A DNA stretch of 64,000 nt from Gordionus sp. m RMFG-2023 (taxonomy: Eukaryota > Nematomorpha > Gordioida > Chordodea > Parachordodidae), in NCBI RefSeq assembly GCF_954871325.1, contig NC_088776.1:38922508-38986507 (forward strand), written 5' to 3'. A program made the translations under genes and the position numbers. This document shows positions 34,640 to 46,374 of the stretch, one piece after another (position 1 is the stretch's first letter; each line of letters starts with the position of its first letter). The notes below the pieces were generated by a model. It searched no databases. It saw only the letters and a program-made list of their open reading frames with translations, and had not been told where the DNA came from.

Positions 34640-35871
34640 AAATTAATTAAATCTTACTTCATCTAAAGGAATACAAAGCCTGGCTAGCTTGTGAGATTCT
34701 TCAGGAGATAATATATATGTTCGACTGGTGGGAGTAGAAGGATTGACCAGCGAGAGAATATGAGATTTAGGCAACACTAAATATTATCTTTCAAAGGAAA
34801 TTTAAATGAGGCTGAAGCAAGGGTGCAAAAATCGGATTTTTACTTCTTCATTTGTATAACTTTTATCGATTATATATCCTAACCACCATTTATCATCATA
34901 TACACATGTTATATATTCATTAATATTTTAAAATATAATTTTCTCATTTAAAAACGGAACTTGTTTTATATTATATTTTTTGGAATTAGAATATATTTTG
35001 GTTTTTAGTTTATTTTGATCAATGGGAATAATCCCGTGAATTTTTTGGGTACCATGTATGGGCAGTGCAGAATTAAATCTTTTACGAAGGGCTAATTCCT
35101 CTTCGATATATTCTTGATTGGATACATATTCAAATTGAATATTAATATTTTCTTTATCATAATTATATAATTCTAATGGTTAGGATTTGATTTTTATTTG
35201 GCCTTTGAAGACTAGCTCTGGCAACTAATCTTTTGACAGTTCCTCCGATACCGTCACATGCATTTTTGCCGTGAGCAGTGACAAAGAAATGCTATTCGGC
35301 AGGAATATTAAAATCGTATTTATGAAGGCATATGTTCAGAAAATTTTTGCGATTCTTGTATTGAGACGCGGCTTCATCCGAAAAATATATTATTTTTTAT
35401 GGTTTAGAATGAAATTTGGCTGTTAAGAATTTAATGAATTTTTTTTGATAAAGGTGAACTGCACTAGTATTATGGCTTAATGATTCGGACAAAATAACAA
35501 AATTTATATTTTTTAATTCTTCTCCAGATTTATAATATGCTACAAATGGATGTATAGTGGCCTGCACATTGTTCCAATGAAATCCCTGAACTTCATCTTG
35601 TAAAATGAAGGAATAATTTTCAGAATAATCTAGAATTGTTAAAAATTCCTCATCTTTTAAATTTTCTTTGGAATTCTTCAAAAATAAACTTTGTTGTTTA
35701 GCTTTAAACGAGTGACGCAGTAAAATTTGAACTTTTTATAATAGATATTCGATGAAACCATCAATGGACTTTATAATAGTTTCAAGATTTGCTCTATCCA
35801 CCGTGATCCATTGTTTAAACGTGACATATTCTATACGATTTCTCTAAAACAATTCGTATAATTGGCCCATA
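34640..35871 (-). pseudogene. transposase C-terminal half of copy 1 (inverted)
   Basis: This is the inverse of copy 2 at 37165-38400. The readable piece at 35397-35681 encodes LQDEVQGFHWNNVQATIHPF and LSHNTSAVHLYQKKFIKFL. It differs from copy 2 by only a few substitutions, so the two copies are recent relatives. Confidence 0.7.
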
Positions 35872-38800
35872 GGGTCATTCCATGTCAAATAAGCAAAAAA
35901 ATCAAGATTTTCGGCCGACCCCTTTCAATTTTGATAAAAAGTTGTAGACTGGTTATATATGTTTCCATTAGATTATAAACAAAATTTTAGCGCATTAGCA
36001 ACTATATTAACGGAGATAATCGGGGTTATAGGTCCAAAAAACGCCTTTTTTTCCTTTTTACTGATGTTAAATAATTAATTTTTAATTTAAAACTAATTAT
36101 GATCAAATATTGAATCTAATATCAATAGCTAAGTTAATAATTGATAATTATGGCGAAAACATCAAAAATAATTTTTTTTAAATATGGGTCATCTTATGGT
36201 CAGTTGAAAATTTGAAATTAATATTTCGAAATGTATATGATCTCCGATTTTTAATTTTTTTAAGAAATATTATCCGTTTACTATTTTTTTAATAATTTCT
36301 TTAACAATTAGCATGGCTGGATATTTATTTAAAAAAATATTGCGATTTTTATACTTTAAAAAAAATATATGGCGCTATATATAATAGTTTTAATATGTTA
36401 AAATTCATTTTTTTTATTGATTATAAATATTTTAATGTATAATATATCATAAAATTCGATCATATAACTTTGTAAACCTTATTCCCCTGAGATATTCGCA
36501 GGATAAAAAATTTTAATAATTTTTTTAATATTTCAATGTAAATTAAAATAATTAAAAAATTGGACTAGCACACGAACAAAAAAGCAGGATTAAAGGGGTG
36601 CAGGAAAATTATTAAGGGGAAAATCGAAAATCACATTAATTACCAGGCCTACCCCCAACCCCCTATCCACCCCCTCCCCAGACTAAGTCATACCCGTTAA
36701 GACCAAGAATGTTATGAAATTGTCATTATCTTACATTATTAAAATAACCAGAGATAAAGATAATTTTAAAGATTTTGAAAATTTTTTTAAGCAATAAAAA
36801 TAACAAAATTATAGTTCTGATGAAATAAGCCGACTCATGCCTGGAATAAAAGATTGTGTATCTGTTAAAGGCGAGAAAGAATCAGCAAAGATTAATATTA
36901 AATAATCTTAAAGAAATATTCAAGATGTTTAAGGAAGAATACCCAAGTATATCAATTGGATTCCCTAAATTTGCCGAACTTAGGTTTGTGTCTGCGCCAT
37001 TCATCAGAATGTGAAATTAATGACAAATGTAATAGCTGAAATTACAGCAGGAGAAGATTACTGTATAAATTCTTATAACAATCTTTTGGCACAAATTATT
37101 TGTAATCCATCTCAGCCAAAATGTTATTTAACAAATTGTGATCAATGCCCTTGTATAGAATCTCTTATGGGCCAATTATACGAATTGTTTCAGAGAAATC
37201 GTTTAGAATATGTCACGTTTAAACAATGGATCACGGTGAATAGAGCAAATCTTGAAACTATTATAAAGTCCATTGATGGTTTCATCGAATATCTATTATA
37301 AAAAGTTCAAATTTTACTGCGTCACTCGTTTATAGCTAAACACAAAGTTTATTTTTGAAGAATTCCAAAGAAAATTTAAAAGATGAGGAATTTTTAACAA
37401 TTCTAGATTATTCTGAAAATTATTCCCTTATTTTACAAGATGAAGTTCAGGGATTTCATTGGAACAATGTGCAGGCCACTATACATCCATTTGTAGCATA
37501 TTATAAATCTGGAGAAGAATTAAAAAATATAAATTTTGTTATTTTGTCCGAATCATTAAGCCATAATACTAGTGCAGTCCACCTTTATCAAAAAAAATTC
37601 ATTAAATTCTTAACAGCCAAATTTAATTCTAAACCAGAAAAAATAATATATTTTTCGGATGAAGCCGCGTCTCAATACAATATCGCAAAAATTTTCTGAA
37701 CATATGCCTTCATAAATACGATTTTAATATTCCTGCCGAATGGCATTTCTTTGTCACTGCTCACGGCAAAAATGCATGTGAGGGTATCGGAGGAACTGTC
37801 AAAAGATTAATTGCCAGAGCTAGTCTTCAAAGGCCAAATAAAAATCAAATCCTAACCCCATTAGAATTATATAATTATGCTAAAGAAAATATTAATATTC
37901 AATTTGAATATGTATCCAATCAAGAATATATCGAAGAGGAATTAGCCCTTCGTAAAAGATTTAATTCTGCACTGCCCATACATGGGACCCAAAAAATTCA
38001 CGGGATTATTCCCATTAATCAAAATAAACTAAAAACCAAAATATATTCTAATTCCAAAAAATATAATATAAAACAAGTTCCGTTTTTAAATGAGAAAATT
38101 ATATATTAAAATATTAATGGATATATAACATGTGTATATGATGATAAATGGTGGTTAGGATATATAATCGATAAAATTTATACAAATGAAGAAGTAAAAA
38201 TCCGATTTTTGCACCCTTGCTTCAGCCTCATTTAAATTTCCTTTGAAAGATAATATTTAGTGTTGCCTAAATCTCATATTCTCTCGCTGGTCAATCCTTC
38301 TACTCCCACCAGTCGAACATATATATTATCTCCTGAAGAATCTCACAAGCTAGCCAGGCTTTGTATTCCTTTAGATAAAGTAAGATTTAATTAATTTATA
38401 AACTATCTTAATTAGGTAAAATTTGTGAAGATTTTAAAAATTTATGATCTGAATTACAAATAATTATATATAATGCACATTGGAATCGATTTAGTATGAT
38501 ATATATACATTAAAATATTTTTAATCAATAAAAAAAATGAATTTTAACATATTAAAACTATTATATATAGCGCCATCTATTTTTTAAAAGTATAAAAATC
38601 GCAATATTTTTTTAAATAAATATCCAGCCATGCTAATTGTTGAAGAAATTATTAAAAAAATAGTAAACGGATAATATTTCTTAAAAAAATTAAAAATCGG
38701 AGATCATATACATTTCGAAATATTAATTTCAAGTTTTCAACTGACTATAAGATGACCCATATTTTATCAAAAATCAATTTTGATGTTTTAGCCATAATTA

Positions 38801-39063
38801 TAAATTATTAACTTAGCTATTGATATTAGATTCAATATTTGATCATATTTAGTTTTAAATTAAAAACTAATTATTTAATATCAGTAAAAAGCAAAAAAAG
38901 ACGTTTTTTGGACCTTTAACCCCGAATATCTCCGCTAATATAGTTTCTAATGCGCTAAAATTTTGTTTATAATCTAATGGGAACATATATAACCAGCCTA
39001 CGAATTTTTATCGAAATCGAAAGGGGTCGGCCGAAAAGTGATTGATTTGACATGGAATGACCC
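35872..39063 (+). mobile_element. long-TIR DNA transposon copy 2, normal orientation
   Basis: GGGTCATTCCATGTCAAAT at 35872 and its inverse ending in GGAATGACCC at 39063. The TIRs extend about 590 bp each (36460 inward and 38470 outward) and differ in a few subterminal positions (AATGAGCAAAG/AATAAGCAAAA on the left, AATCAATCACTT on the right). The transposase is on the + strand with several stops and a short deletion near 36980, where copy 1 has GGATGGCACACACACT, so it cannot be autonomous. Left flank CATA, right flank AAAG: no matching duplication, as expected after the rearrangement of the pair. Confidence 0.85.
37011..38110 (+). pseudogene. transposase of copy 2 (DDE-type, decayed)
   Basis: Pieces in order: KLMTNVIAEITAGEDYC and KCYLTNCDQCP (37011-37301); LQDEVQGFHWNNVQATIHPF, FLTAKFNSKPEKIIYFSDEA (37355-37699); then in another frame EWHFFVTAHGKNACEG, IGGTVKRLIARASLQRP and QILTPLELYNYAKENI (37730-37900). 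D in QDEV, D in YFSDEA and the acidic residue in ACEG are candidates for the catalytic triad; relatives usually have DG at the last site. Stops at about 37301 and 37352 and a frame change near 37690 break the gene. The family is widespread in invertebrate genomes; superfamily assignment (Sola-like) is inference. Confidence 0.65.
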
Positions 39064-39978
39064 AAAGGTCACAGTTCAGTTTGGTATTATCAGGACTGTA
39101 TATAAGTATTTTCATAATAATATTTTCGGATAACACATTGTAAAATGAATGAAACTATGCATGACATTTATTTAAGATCAAAATTTAATGTGATAACTTA
39201 ACCAGATTAAAAGATATAAGCCTTTAAAGTCGAAAGTCGTGATTTCATTAAATCTATTTTTTTTAAATTAAAAATTATATATTATTTTGTAGACCTTAAT
39301 AAGATAAATATTTGAAAAAATTTGAAAGGGACTATTTTTAGTTTTGGATGTTGAGATTTACCTGTTAATCTTTTGTAACTGTCAGCTCCTAAAAATATCC
39401 CCTTCTCAAAATAATTTATTTTTAAAATTTTATTGGAAATAAGAAAACACTGGGAATTTTTTTGATATTATCTTAAGTAGAATTTTATGGGTTAGGAATT
39501 TTTCTGCCATTTATGAACTAAACCAAAATATACTTGAATGAGATTTTATGAAATGACGATATTTGATTTTAACTTAAAGGCATATATCATTTGATCTGGT
39601 TCAGCCCTCAAATGGATTTTATTTAAAAATTAACAACAAAATATGTACTGGACAAGTTGCATTTATATTAAGAAATGTCCAAAACACTGATTGATCTCAA
39701 AAATTACCCCATTATATTTATTAAATAATAAGAAATGTTTTGCGATATTTTTAGTATATTCTGGGAAATTTCTTGCCAAATCGATTAAGAATCGGCCGAC
39801 CCCCTAATTTCTGTAATTATTTAAATAGGTAAAAAAAATGAGAAAACCACTTTATTTTAGCCCGATAATATCCCGAGACACAGGACCTTAAAGTTGTGAA
39901 AAAAAGCAGCTTTTGAATCTATAAAAATTTTTATGCTTATATCTCAAAAACAAATTGTAGTAAAAATATCATATTTAG
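39064..39978. other. intronic DNA, nothing recognised
   Basis: AT-rich intron sequence between the transposon pair and a CCCGGCCC repeat. No exon or element seen. Confidence 0.4.
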
Positions 39979-40205
39979 CAGAGACCTGCAGAGGTACCAT
40001 TTGTACAGCCCGGCCCAAATTAAAAAATTTTCGGCCAGGCCCGGATTTTTTTTCAAAAATTTTTTACGGCCCGACCCGGGTTTATAAATTTTAGGCCCGG
40101 CCCGGATATTTAAATAAAAAAAATTTGGGGGGCCAGGCCTGGATTTTTTAAAAAAAATTTTTTTTAGGCCTGGCTCGGAATTTTTAAAATTATATTCGAC
40201 CTGGT
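39979..40205. mobile_element. CCCGGCCC-type MITE fragment
   Basis: The left end CAGAGACCTGCAGAGGTACC matches the left end of the MITE at 47884-48101. Alternating CCCGGCCC blocks follow. The matching right end (CTGCAGGTCTG) is absent, so it is truncated. Confidence 0.6.
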
Positions 40206-40285
40206 ATATACAAAAAATTGATTATTTCGTATTTTATCATATTTTTCGGCATGTATTATCATTTAATAAGCAAGTATATTAGCTA

Positions 40286-40502
40286 ATACTGTTAAACGGC
40301 TTGTTTTGAGCCGATTTTTATCAAGGCTAACTCAATATTTTCGCCAGAAAAATATTGACTTAGCCTCTAAATTTCGATACTATATATGTAGACCTTTGCT
40401 CCTTCTATGAGCAAAATTTTCAGGCTTGCATAATATTTTTCTGGATAAAAAACTGAGTTAGCCGTTTTGAAAAATCGGCTCAAAACGAGCACTTTAACAA
40501 CA
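40286..40502. mobile_element. small TIR MITE, worn copy
   Basis: Ends ACTGTTAAACGGCTTG and CGAGCACTTTAACAACAC, with inner GAGCCGATTTTT / AAAATCGGCTC pairing. It matches the element at 54438-54655 throughout. Confidence 0.65.
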
Positions 40503-40868
40503 CTTTTTTTTAAAAATTCTAAACAGATATTTAGTATATTACAAATTGATACTATAAAAAATTTGTGTAAATATTATTTTGAGAATATACTATATATTTA
40601 TAAAAAAAATAAAAATGATATTTTAATTAATAAAAAATATAACATATATTATATATTATATAATAATGTATTTAATCCTTTGCGTATTTATTTCATGGCA
40701 GGAAAACTATAATTTTATAATGTAATAGATACTATGAGTGTTAGCTAGTGTTAACTTTCACCAAACATTATATTAATAATAACTATATATAATCATTATA
40801 ACCATATCTAATTGACGATTTCTAGATATTTGTATCTAAAATATTAAATCAAATTCCATCTTTTTTAG

Positions 40869-43800
40869 GTAGAAGAAATGTTTGCTACAAACGAACTCCG
40901 TTTTGGTCTACATTCAACTTACACGGAGGACTTACCGGATTATACTACTCGTTTGGAAGTTTTTGACACGCCCGAATACAAGGAAAGGGAAGCCAGAGCA
41001 ACCCGATTAGCAGCCGAAATCGAGTCTAACTCGGCCTACCAAAAGCGAGTCGCGTTAGAGAATGACGACAATGAAAGGGAACTTGAAGATACTCTATCAA
41101 ATTTCGTTACAAAATCACCAATATTGGGAGTCGAAAATAGTCTCAAGACACAAGTGGTGACTGGAGTCGGGGGCGCCTGGAAAAGAGCCAGGAAAGGAAC
41201 GAGCGATAATATAACGGTATCTGCATTTAGTTCAAACAATAGTTTAGACGGAAAATATAGGGCCACCGTGGGACCACCATTAAAGTTTCACGATCACCAG
41301 CATCAACAAGGTGGCATTGGTGGTAAAAGGAGGAATTCCACCACTAGTAAATATAGCACCCTTCCCCAGATGAGTTATAATAATAATGTAGGTGGTAATA
41401 ATAACGGCGTTTTTTCTGCAAGCAGAAAGTCAAAAGGAGTATCAAACTATCAACCATACAACAGCAGACAATTTCCGCAAACGGAATATCCCGGACCCAA
41501 TAACTATAGAGAAAAGTTTAATAACAACTACTCCCTTCATAACACTTCGAGATTCGGGGATGACAGGTTTAGGACTCCCAATCGACTTAACACTCCCACT
41601 GCACTACCATTGACCTTTTCTAGTAATAATGCTAGCAACACCCGAAATATTAAAACTTTTATTCCAAATTCCAACAATTTCAAAGAGAACAATCAGACAA
41701 CAAAACAGCATGAACAAGGGGATGATTTTGACAAATATTATGTCGATATTAGCCCTTCTCCCGAATCGGGTAAATTGACAATGTTGGCTAGTCAAAGCTC
41801 GAAAGATACACCTTCTAAATATGCCAATACCCATGTTAAGACTTTGAATGAAAATGACGATAATCGAGATATCAAAAAATGCATCGATGTTGTAAATCCT
41901 TTTGATGAAGCGATTAAATATAATAGTGATAAGATAGAGGCGCCCTCAGCGAAAGATATGACAATTGACGCCAGCAAAATGCTTCTTTTTTCAGATATAA
42001 TTTCTGCTACAACTTCATCAATCAAAGACGTCAAAATTCTTGAAGCCGAAAAAATATTAAAATCTTCCAAATTAAATCCTAATGCGGTTGCATATGTTCC
42101 CAAATCACTGCCTTTTGTTGTTGAAAATAAATCATTTTCCAATAACAATGCATATGCTAACCATGATAACCAAAATAATTTTCATTCACCTATAACTCAA
42201 GGTGCACAATTTAACTCCGAAAATGTCTCCAACAATGTTAATATACCACAAAATCAAATTGTAAATGAGCCTAATTTGGATTACTCTGGGGCTTATTACT
42301 ATCAGAATATGGGTGGATCCTCGTTTTTACCCGTCATGATAAACAATTCCACGAACGCTACTCCCATGAATGATTCATCTCAGTCATCTATGATGAGCTA
42401 TCAAAACTATGTAAACATTCAACCGTCTTCTATCAACAACGATCCACAGCCTGGCCATAATTTCCCAATTTTTAGTCAGTCCTTTATACCAGCCGCTCAG
42501 AACGGGTCACTCGAGTCTCCTATAAATTCAAATCTGATTTCGAGACTCAATAGTAATATGGTTAATATAGCCTACCCTCATTTGATCCATTCGAACGTCC
42601 TCAACAATCAAGCCCCTTTATCTGCACGTGTTCCCCAGCAACAGCAATATTATATACTGGTTCAAAACCCTTCCTTACCTGTCAACCATGCGACTCAATC
42701 GAATAATTCTCTTCTCTTGCAAACACCCGGTGTAGCCACGGCTAAAATAATCTACGACCCTTCAAAAGGTCCTATCATGACCCCTTATCACCCTCAGCAT
42801 CAATATCCCAACACACCTCCCCAGCTTGTCTTAGGCGGGGCAGGGAACCAATCTTATCCACAATCCCCCATAATTTTACAAACTACGCCTTCTTTACCTC
42901 CTTTGTCTAACAATCACAATTATAAGCAACAACATGACTCTGCTAATCCTCCCACCCTGAATCCCCATAATGTATCATGCTCCTATCTTACACCTATGGG
43001 GGTGGCTCCTCCCCAACAGCCAAAAGTTTGGATTGTTCCAGCTTATGGAGGTGCTGGTGGCATAGTTGTTCCATATCCGCAAGCTGCCGCCATGCACCAT
43101 CCACAACAAAACTTTGCCGTCAATAATACAAATATACAACCGACGATACAACATAATCATCCCCAACATCAAATGGTTCACTTGCACCAACAACAAATAC
43201 ATCAGCAGCAACAACAAATGCTTGTCCGGCCTCCCCCACTTCCCATGCCCTCAGTCTCATTTGCAGCATTCATTCCTCCTTCCCAATATCCGCCGTTACC
43301 ACCCAATTTGCATCAGCAGCTAGGGACCAATTCTTCAATTTCATCGCCTCTGGGTGTCACTCCATCCCACGTCCTTCTCAATTATAACGCTAACCAGGAA
43401 CCCTTTGGGTCCCCTTTCAATAATGTGACAAATCTTAATACCACTAACGTTAGTACTGTCAACAAAGATAACAAAAATTTGCTCCCTTCTCAACACCCCT
43501 ATCAGGCACTTATCATGAACAATAGCAACAGACCTATATTCGCTGGATCGGCCTCTTATCAAATCAATAACAATTATTCTGCCCCTTTACTGCCACCACC
43601 TCAGCATTTGAATTCCCCCATCAACAATGTCGTTACTTACCAACCCATCAATCAGCAGCACCCGTTTAGAAGCGTAAATGGGCAGAATAAACAGTTAAGA
43701 TATGACGAAAAGAATAGTGTAATACCTCCACCCACACTAACCAAAACCAGAAGTCTAACATTTGGTGATGATAATAATTTTGTTAAATCAGGCAATTCCC

Positions 43801-44297
43801 CCGACAAAATTGACCATAATTCTATTATATCTTCCGTAAAAAATCTTTCGCTCAATCACGACCACAGCATCATCAATGTTAACGAAGAATACCTATCCCG
43901 GAATCAACTCACCCCCTTACTTGTTAACATTCAACACGCCGAGTCCCAAAACAATATCATATTTAACCCTAATAATTTGAAGAGTTCGGGCGATCGTTTG
44001 GATAGATTAGATTTTCATAAACAAGAAGATTCCAAAGGATCGAAATCCCCCATTTCTTCATCCCCCCATTCCCTATCCAAATCAAGTAGCCCATCTAACT
44101 TGTCTCATAATGTATCATCTCACCGTAATTACAACCCAAATCAAAATAATAAAAGATTTAACCTAAAAAATAATTATAAATACTCTTCCGCATCTAACAT
44201 TTATAAAAACTCTAATCCTGAAAATAAGGGCAAAAATTTGCACCCTAATTTGTCTGCCTTGAATATTCCTCATCATCAATCCCCTAAAAATGAATAA
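40869..44297 (+). CDS. ATXN2: ataxin-2 homologue, exon C (LsmAD, PAM2, low-complexity tail)
   Basis: The acceptor TTTTTTTAG|GTAGAAGAAATG puts VEEMFATNELRFGLHSTY directly after GGWQ of exon B, matching human GWDPNDMFRYNEENYGVVSTY. The LsmAD domain follows: STYTEDLPDYTTRLE, PEYKEREARATRLAAEIE, AYQKRVALENDD (about residues 5-70 of the exon). A PAM2 motif, SKLNPNAVAYVPKSLPF (near 42066-42116), is the poly(A)-binding protein contact. The rest is rich in Asn, Gln, Ser and Pro, with polyQ runs near 43188-43220, typical of the prion-like part of ataxin-2. Exon C is one 1142-codon frame ending in TAA at 44295-44297; with A and B the visible protein is about 1480 residues, longer than human (about 1310). 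Long antisense frames inside are shadows. Confidence 0.95.
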   Translation, partial: VEEMFATNELRFGLHSTYTEDLPDYTTRLEVFDTPEYKEREARATRLAAEIESNSAYQKRVALENDDNERELEDTLSNFVTKSPILGVENSLKTQVVTGVGGAWKRARKGTSDNITVSAFSSNNSLDGKYRATVGPPLKFHDHQHQQGGIGGKRRNSTTSKYSTLPQMSYNNNVGGNNNGVFSASRKSKGVSNYQPYNSRQFPQTEYPGPNNYREKFNNNYSLHNTSRFGDDRFRTPNRLNTPTALPLTFSSNNASNTRNIKTFIPNSNNFKENNQTTKQHEQGDDFDKYYVDISPSPESGKLTMLASQSSKDTPSKYANTHVKTLNENDDNRDIKKCIDVVNPFDEAIKYNSDKIEAPSAKDMTIDASKMLLFSDIISATTSSIKDVKILEAEKILKSSKLNPNAVAYVPKSLPFVVENKSFSNNNAYANHDNQNNFHSPITQGAQFNSENVSNNVNIPQNQIVNEPNLDYSGAYYYQNMGGSSFLPVMINNSTNATPMNDSSQSSMMSYQNYVNIQPSSINNDPQPGHNFPIFSQSFIPAAQNGSLESPINSNLISRLNSNMVNIAYPHLIHSNVLNNQAPLSARVPQQQQYYILVQNPSLPVNHATQSNNSLLLQTPGVATAKIIYDPSKGPIMTPYHPQHQYPNTPPQLVLGGAGNQSYPQSPIILQTTPSLPPLSNNHNYKQQHDSANPPTLNPHNVSCSYLTPMGVAPPQQPKVWIVPAYGGAGGIVVPYPQAAAMHHPQQNFAVNNTNIQPTIQHNHPQHQMVHLHQQQIHQQQQQMLVRPPPLPMPSVSFAAFIPPSQYPPLPPNLHQQLGTNSSISSPLGVTPSHVLLNYNANQEPFGSPFNNVTNLNTTNVSTVNKDNKNLLPSQHPYQALIMNNSNRPIFAGSASYQINNNYSAPLLPPPQHLNSPINNVVTYQPINQQHPFRSVNGQNKQLRYDEKNSVIPPPTLTKTRSLTFGDDNNFVKSGNSPDKIDHNSIISSVKNLSLNHDHSIINVNEEYLSRNQLTPLLVNIQHAESQNNIIFNPNNLKSSGDRLDRLDFHKQEDSKGSKSPISSSPHSLSKSSSPSNLSHNVSSHRNYNPNQNNKRFNLKNNYKYSSASNIYKNSNPENKGKNLHPNLSALNIPHHQSPKNE

Positions 44298-44481
44298 TTT
44301 AGATCCTTTTTATATTTGTTTGATACCAAATATAATTTGCATTTCTCCTTATAATTATTACTAATTTTTTAAAATTTTTATTTTATATTATGTATTTATC
44401 GAATGATATTTTTTTAATATAAATAATTTGTATTTCGTTCGATATGATGATTTTTTATATAATTTGTACATAGGAATGATG

Positions 44482-44487
44482 AATAAA
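44482..44487 (+). terminator. candidate poly(A) signal of ataxin-2
   Basis: AATAAA about 185 bp after the stop codon, in strongly A/T-rich sequence. It is the first clear signal after the stop. Confidence 0.5.
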
Positions 44488-45008
44488 AAAATTAATATAT
44501 AATAATTTATTGAATTAACATTAGTTTTATAATGTATAGTAATAATTACAATAATTTATAAATAATATCTCTCAAGTGATAAAATTATTTAAAATAACCA
44601 GAGACTTGAAACGAAAAACTAAAACGTTTACAGTTTTAGAGGAACATGGACACGATATAAAAAAATTCCTGAATGTTATGTAGTGAATGAAATACTTTTT
44701 AAGTTCAAAAATAGTTTAACAAAATATGCTAAAAAGGATAATATTATGTTTTATTAGGAATACAAAATTCCAATATTTGCGATAAAGAATTTTATTGATT
44801 CATTTCTTAGTATTGTTTAAAAAAAACAGTATAAACTATAAAGTATAAACGGAAACTAGTTTATTAATATTTTATTCTCTAATTTAATATAACCAAAGAT
44901 TATCATTTTAAGCATAAAGGATTAATTTTTCAAATATAACATTTAATTGTCTCCTATTTAATCTTAATTAAATTTATAGACGAAAATCAGCGCTAGGTAG
45001 GAGCGGAG
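44488..45008. other. AT-rich intergenic DNA
   Basis: No gene or repeat ends seen, apart from the target duplication GAGCGGAG at 45001-45008 of the next element. Confidence 0.4.
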
Positions 45009-45583
45009 CAGCGTCTACATGACACGATTTTCACTGGATGCAAACCCCCTTCAAAAATCTTTGCCTAGCCCCCTAAAAAATCCCCACCGCCTTCGGCGCA
45101 GATGTCTCTTTATCATTATTTTCACCTATTTATTTATTGATAAGCTTTTCAAATAATTTATAAAGGATAACTTAAATTAATCTATCTCTACTACCAACTA
45201 TCAATATTTTGTGACTATAAAGAATTTATTTTTTAGATAATAAATTTAATTAAAACCTCCATTATTTACAATGAATTAATTATTATGGCATTATTAGCTT
45301 GCTGAAATATCTAAACCTTTTAAATTATATTTAAAAGGATAGTTTATTTGGAAAACAATGTGTATGATTGTTTGCAATATATAGATTTGGTCGATGAATT
45401 GTATTATAATAATACTATAATAAAAGTTTTAATTTTTACAGCAATAAACTTTGTCTTATTTCATCTCAAAATTTAATAGATAACCCCCAAAATTTTTTTA
45501 TCCTACCTTACATTAAAGCAGCTTACCCCCTCATAAAAATAGGATGCAAACTGTTCCTATCCCTCCCGCTCATGTAGACGCTG
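45009..45583. mobile_element. hAT-type MITE, copy 1
   Basis: 14-bp terminal inverted repeats CAGCGTCTACATGA / TCATGTAGACGCTG, flanked by a perfect 8-bp duplication GAGCGGAG (45001-45008 and 45584-45591). GGATGCAAAC occurs in direct orientation near both ends, and a CCGCCTTCGGCG hairpin lies near 45088. No coding capacity. About 90% like copy 2. Confidence 0.85.
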
Positions 45584-45591
45584 GAGCGGAG

Positions 45592-46374
45592 GAAGGAGTA
45601 ACGAATAAATATTTGATTATTAGATATTTATGTAATAAAGAACGTTAAATGTAATAATATAAGTCAAAAGTGATAATGTTTTTTAGGCACAATAAGTCGA
45701 ATTATGGTCAGTCAATTAAATAATTTAGCAAATATAATTTGTAGAGTTAAAAAAATGAAGTAGTTTAGTATACCTAATAAATTTTATATTAATATTATTT
45801 AAAAGCAGATTTTAAATTTTATTATGTACGCATTTAATATTATACATTATAATGAAATTCATAGTGATGTTTTTAAATGAATAAATAACCTGTTCTTCAT
45901 CAATATTAAATTTATCTACCGCGATACCATCGTCTTTCTCTGCTGAAATAAACTTTTTCAATGTTTCATAGCGATTTAGGAGAATAGAAAACAAAATTAC
46001 AATTCTACGAAAAAATAAATCCTATTTCATCTTTCTATTGAATTTCTTGATTTCGGTAACCATTACAATTAGGCATTCTATTTTATACTATAAATTCATT
46101 TTTATTTTAAAAAATTATAGTATAATATAAAAAAATACAATCTATTTTTATATTAAAAAATATTTTATTTTTAATAAACCTTACGACCAAAATAGATTGA
46201 CTCACAACATCAACAAAGATGGATAAATCCATTATTTTCTTCCGAAAATAAGGATCGTAATTTTAACCTAATTGTCGCCTTAGCAATCTCTATGCATATT
46301 ATCATTGGTTCTTAGAGGAATCAATAAAAATCATGATGGTTCAATTACCTACTATTCTCTCAATTCATCGCAAT
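45592..46374. other. AT-rich DNA, nothing recognised
   Basis: No feature apart from the ATCGCAAT target duplication at 46367-46374. A - strand frame at 45812-45994 has no known motif. Confidence 0.4.

Larger units (their letters stand above)
32640..35871. mobile_element. long-TIR DNA transposon copy 1, right half inverted
   Basis: The left terminus GGGTCATTCCATGTCAAAT starts at 32640. Sequence is collinear with copy 2 up to TCTTATG at 33974. From 33975 the right terminus appears in forward orientation, and the right half runs backwards to GGCCCATA at 35871, directly abutting the left terminus of copy 2. TATG, present once at this site in copy 2 (ending about 37168), is here at both breakpoints (TATG and CATA). 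Copy 1 keeps a GTHTVCVCAIHQNVKLM segment that copy 2 lacks in part. TIRs are about 590 bp. The 4-bp duplication suggests the Sola superfamily, but I cannot confirm that. Confidence 0.85.
32149..40868 (+). other. ataxin-2 intron 2 (8.7 kb)
   Basis: About three quarters (32640-39063) is two tandem copies of one long-TIR transposon. The rest holds fragments of CCCGGCCC repeats (32540-32620, 39979-40200) and a small MITE (40286-40502). The stretch 39064-39978 has no recognised feature. Confidence 0.85.

Noticed and set aside
41036-43855. Several antisense and alternate-frame open stretches of 70-120 codons within ataxin-2 exon C
   Set aside because: They overlap the 1142-codon exon with clear LsmAD and PAM2 motifs and have no motifs of their own.
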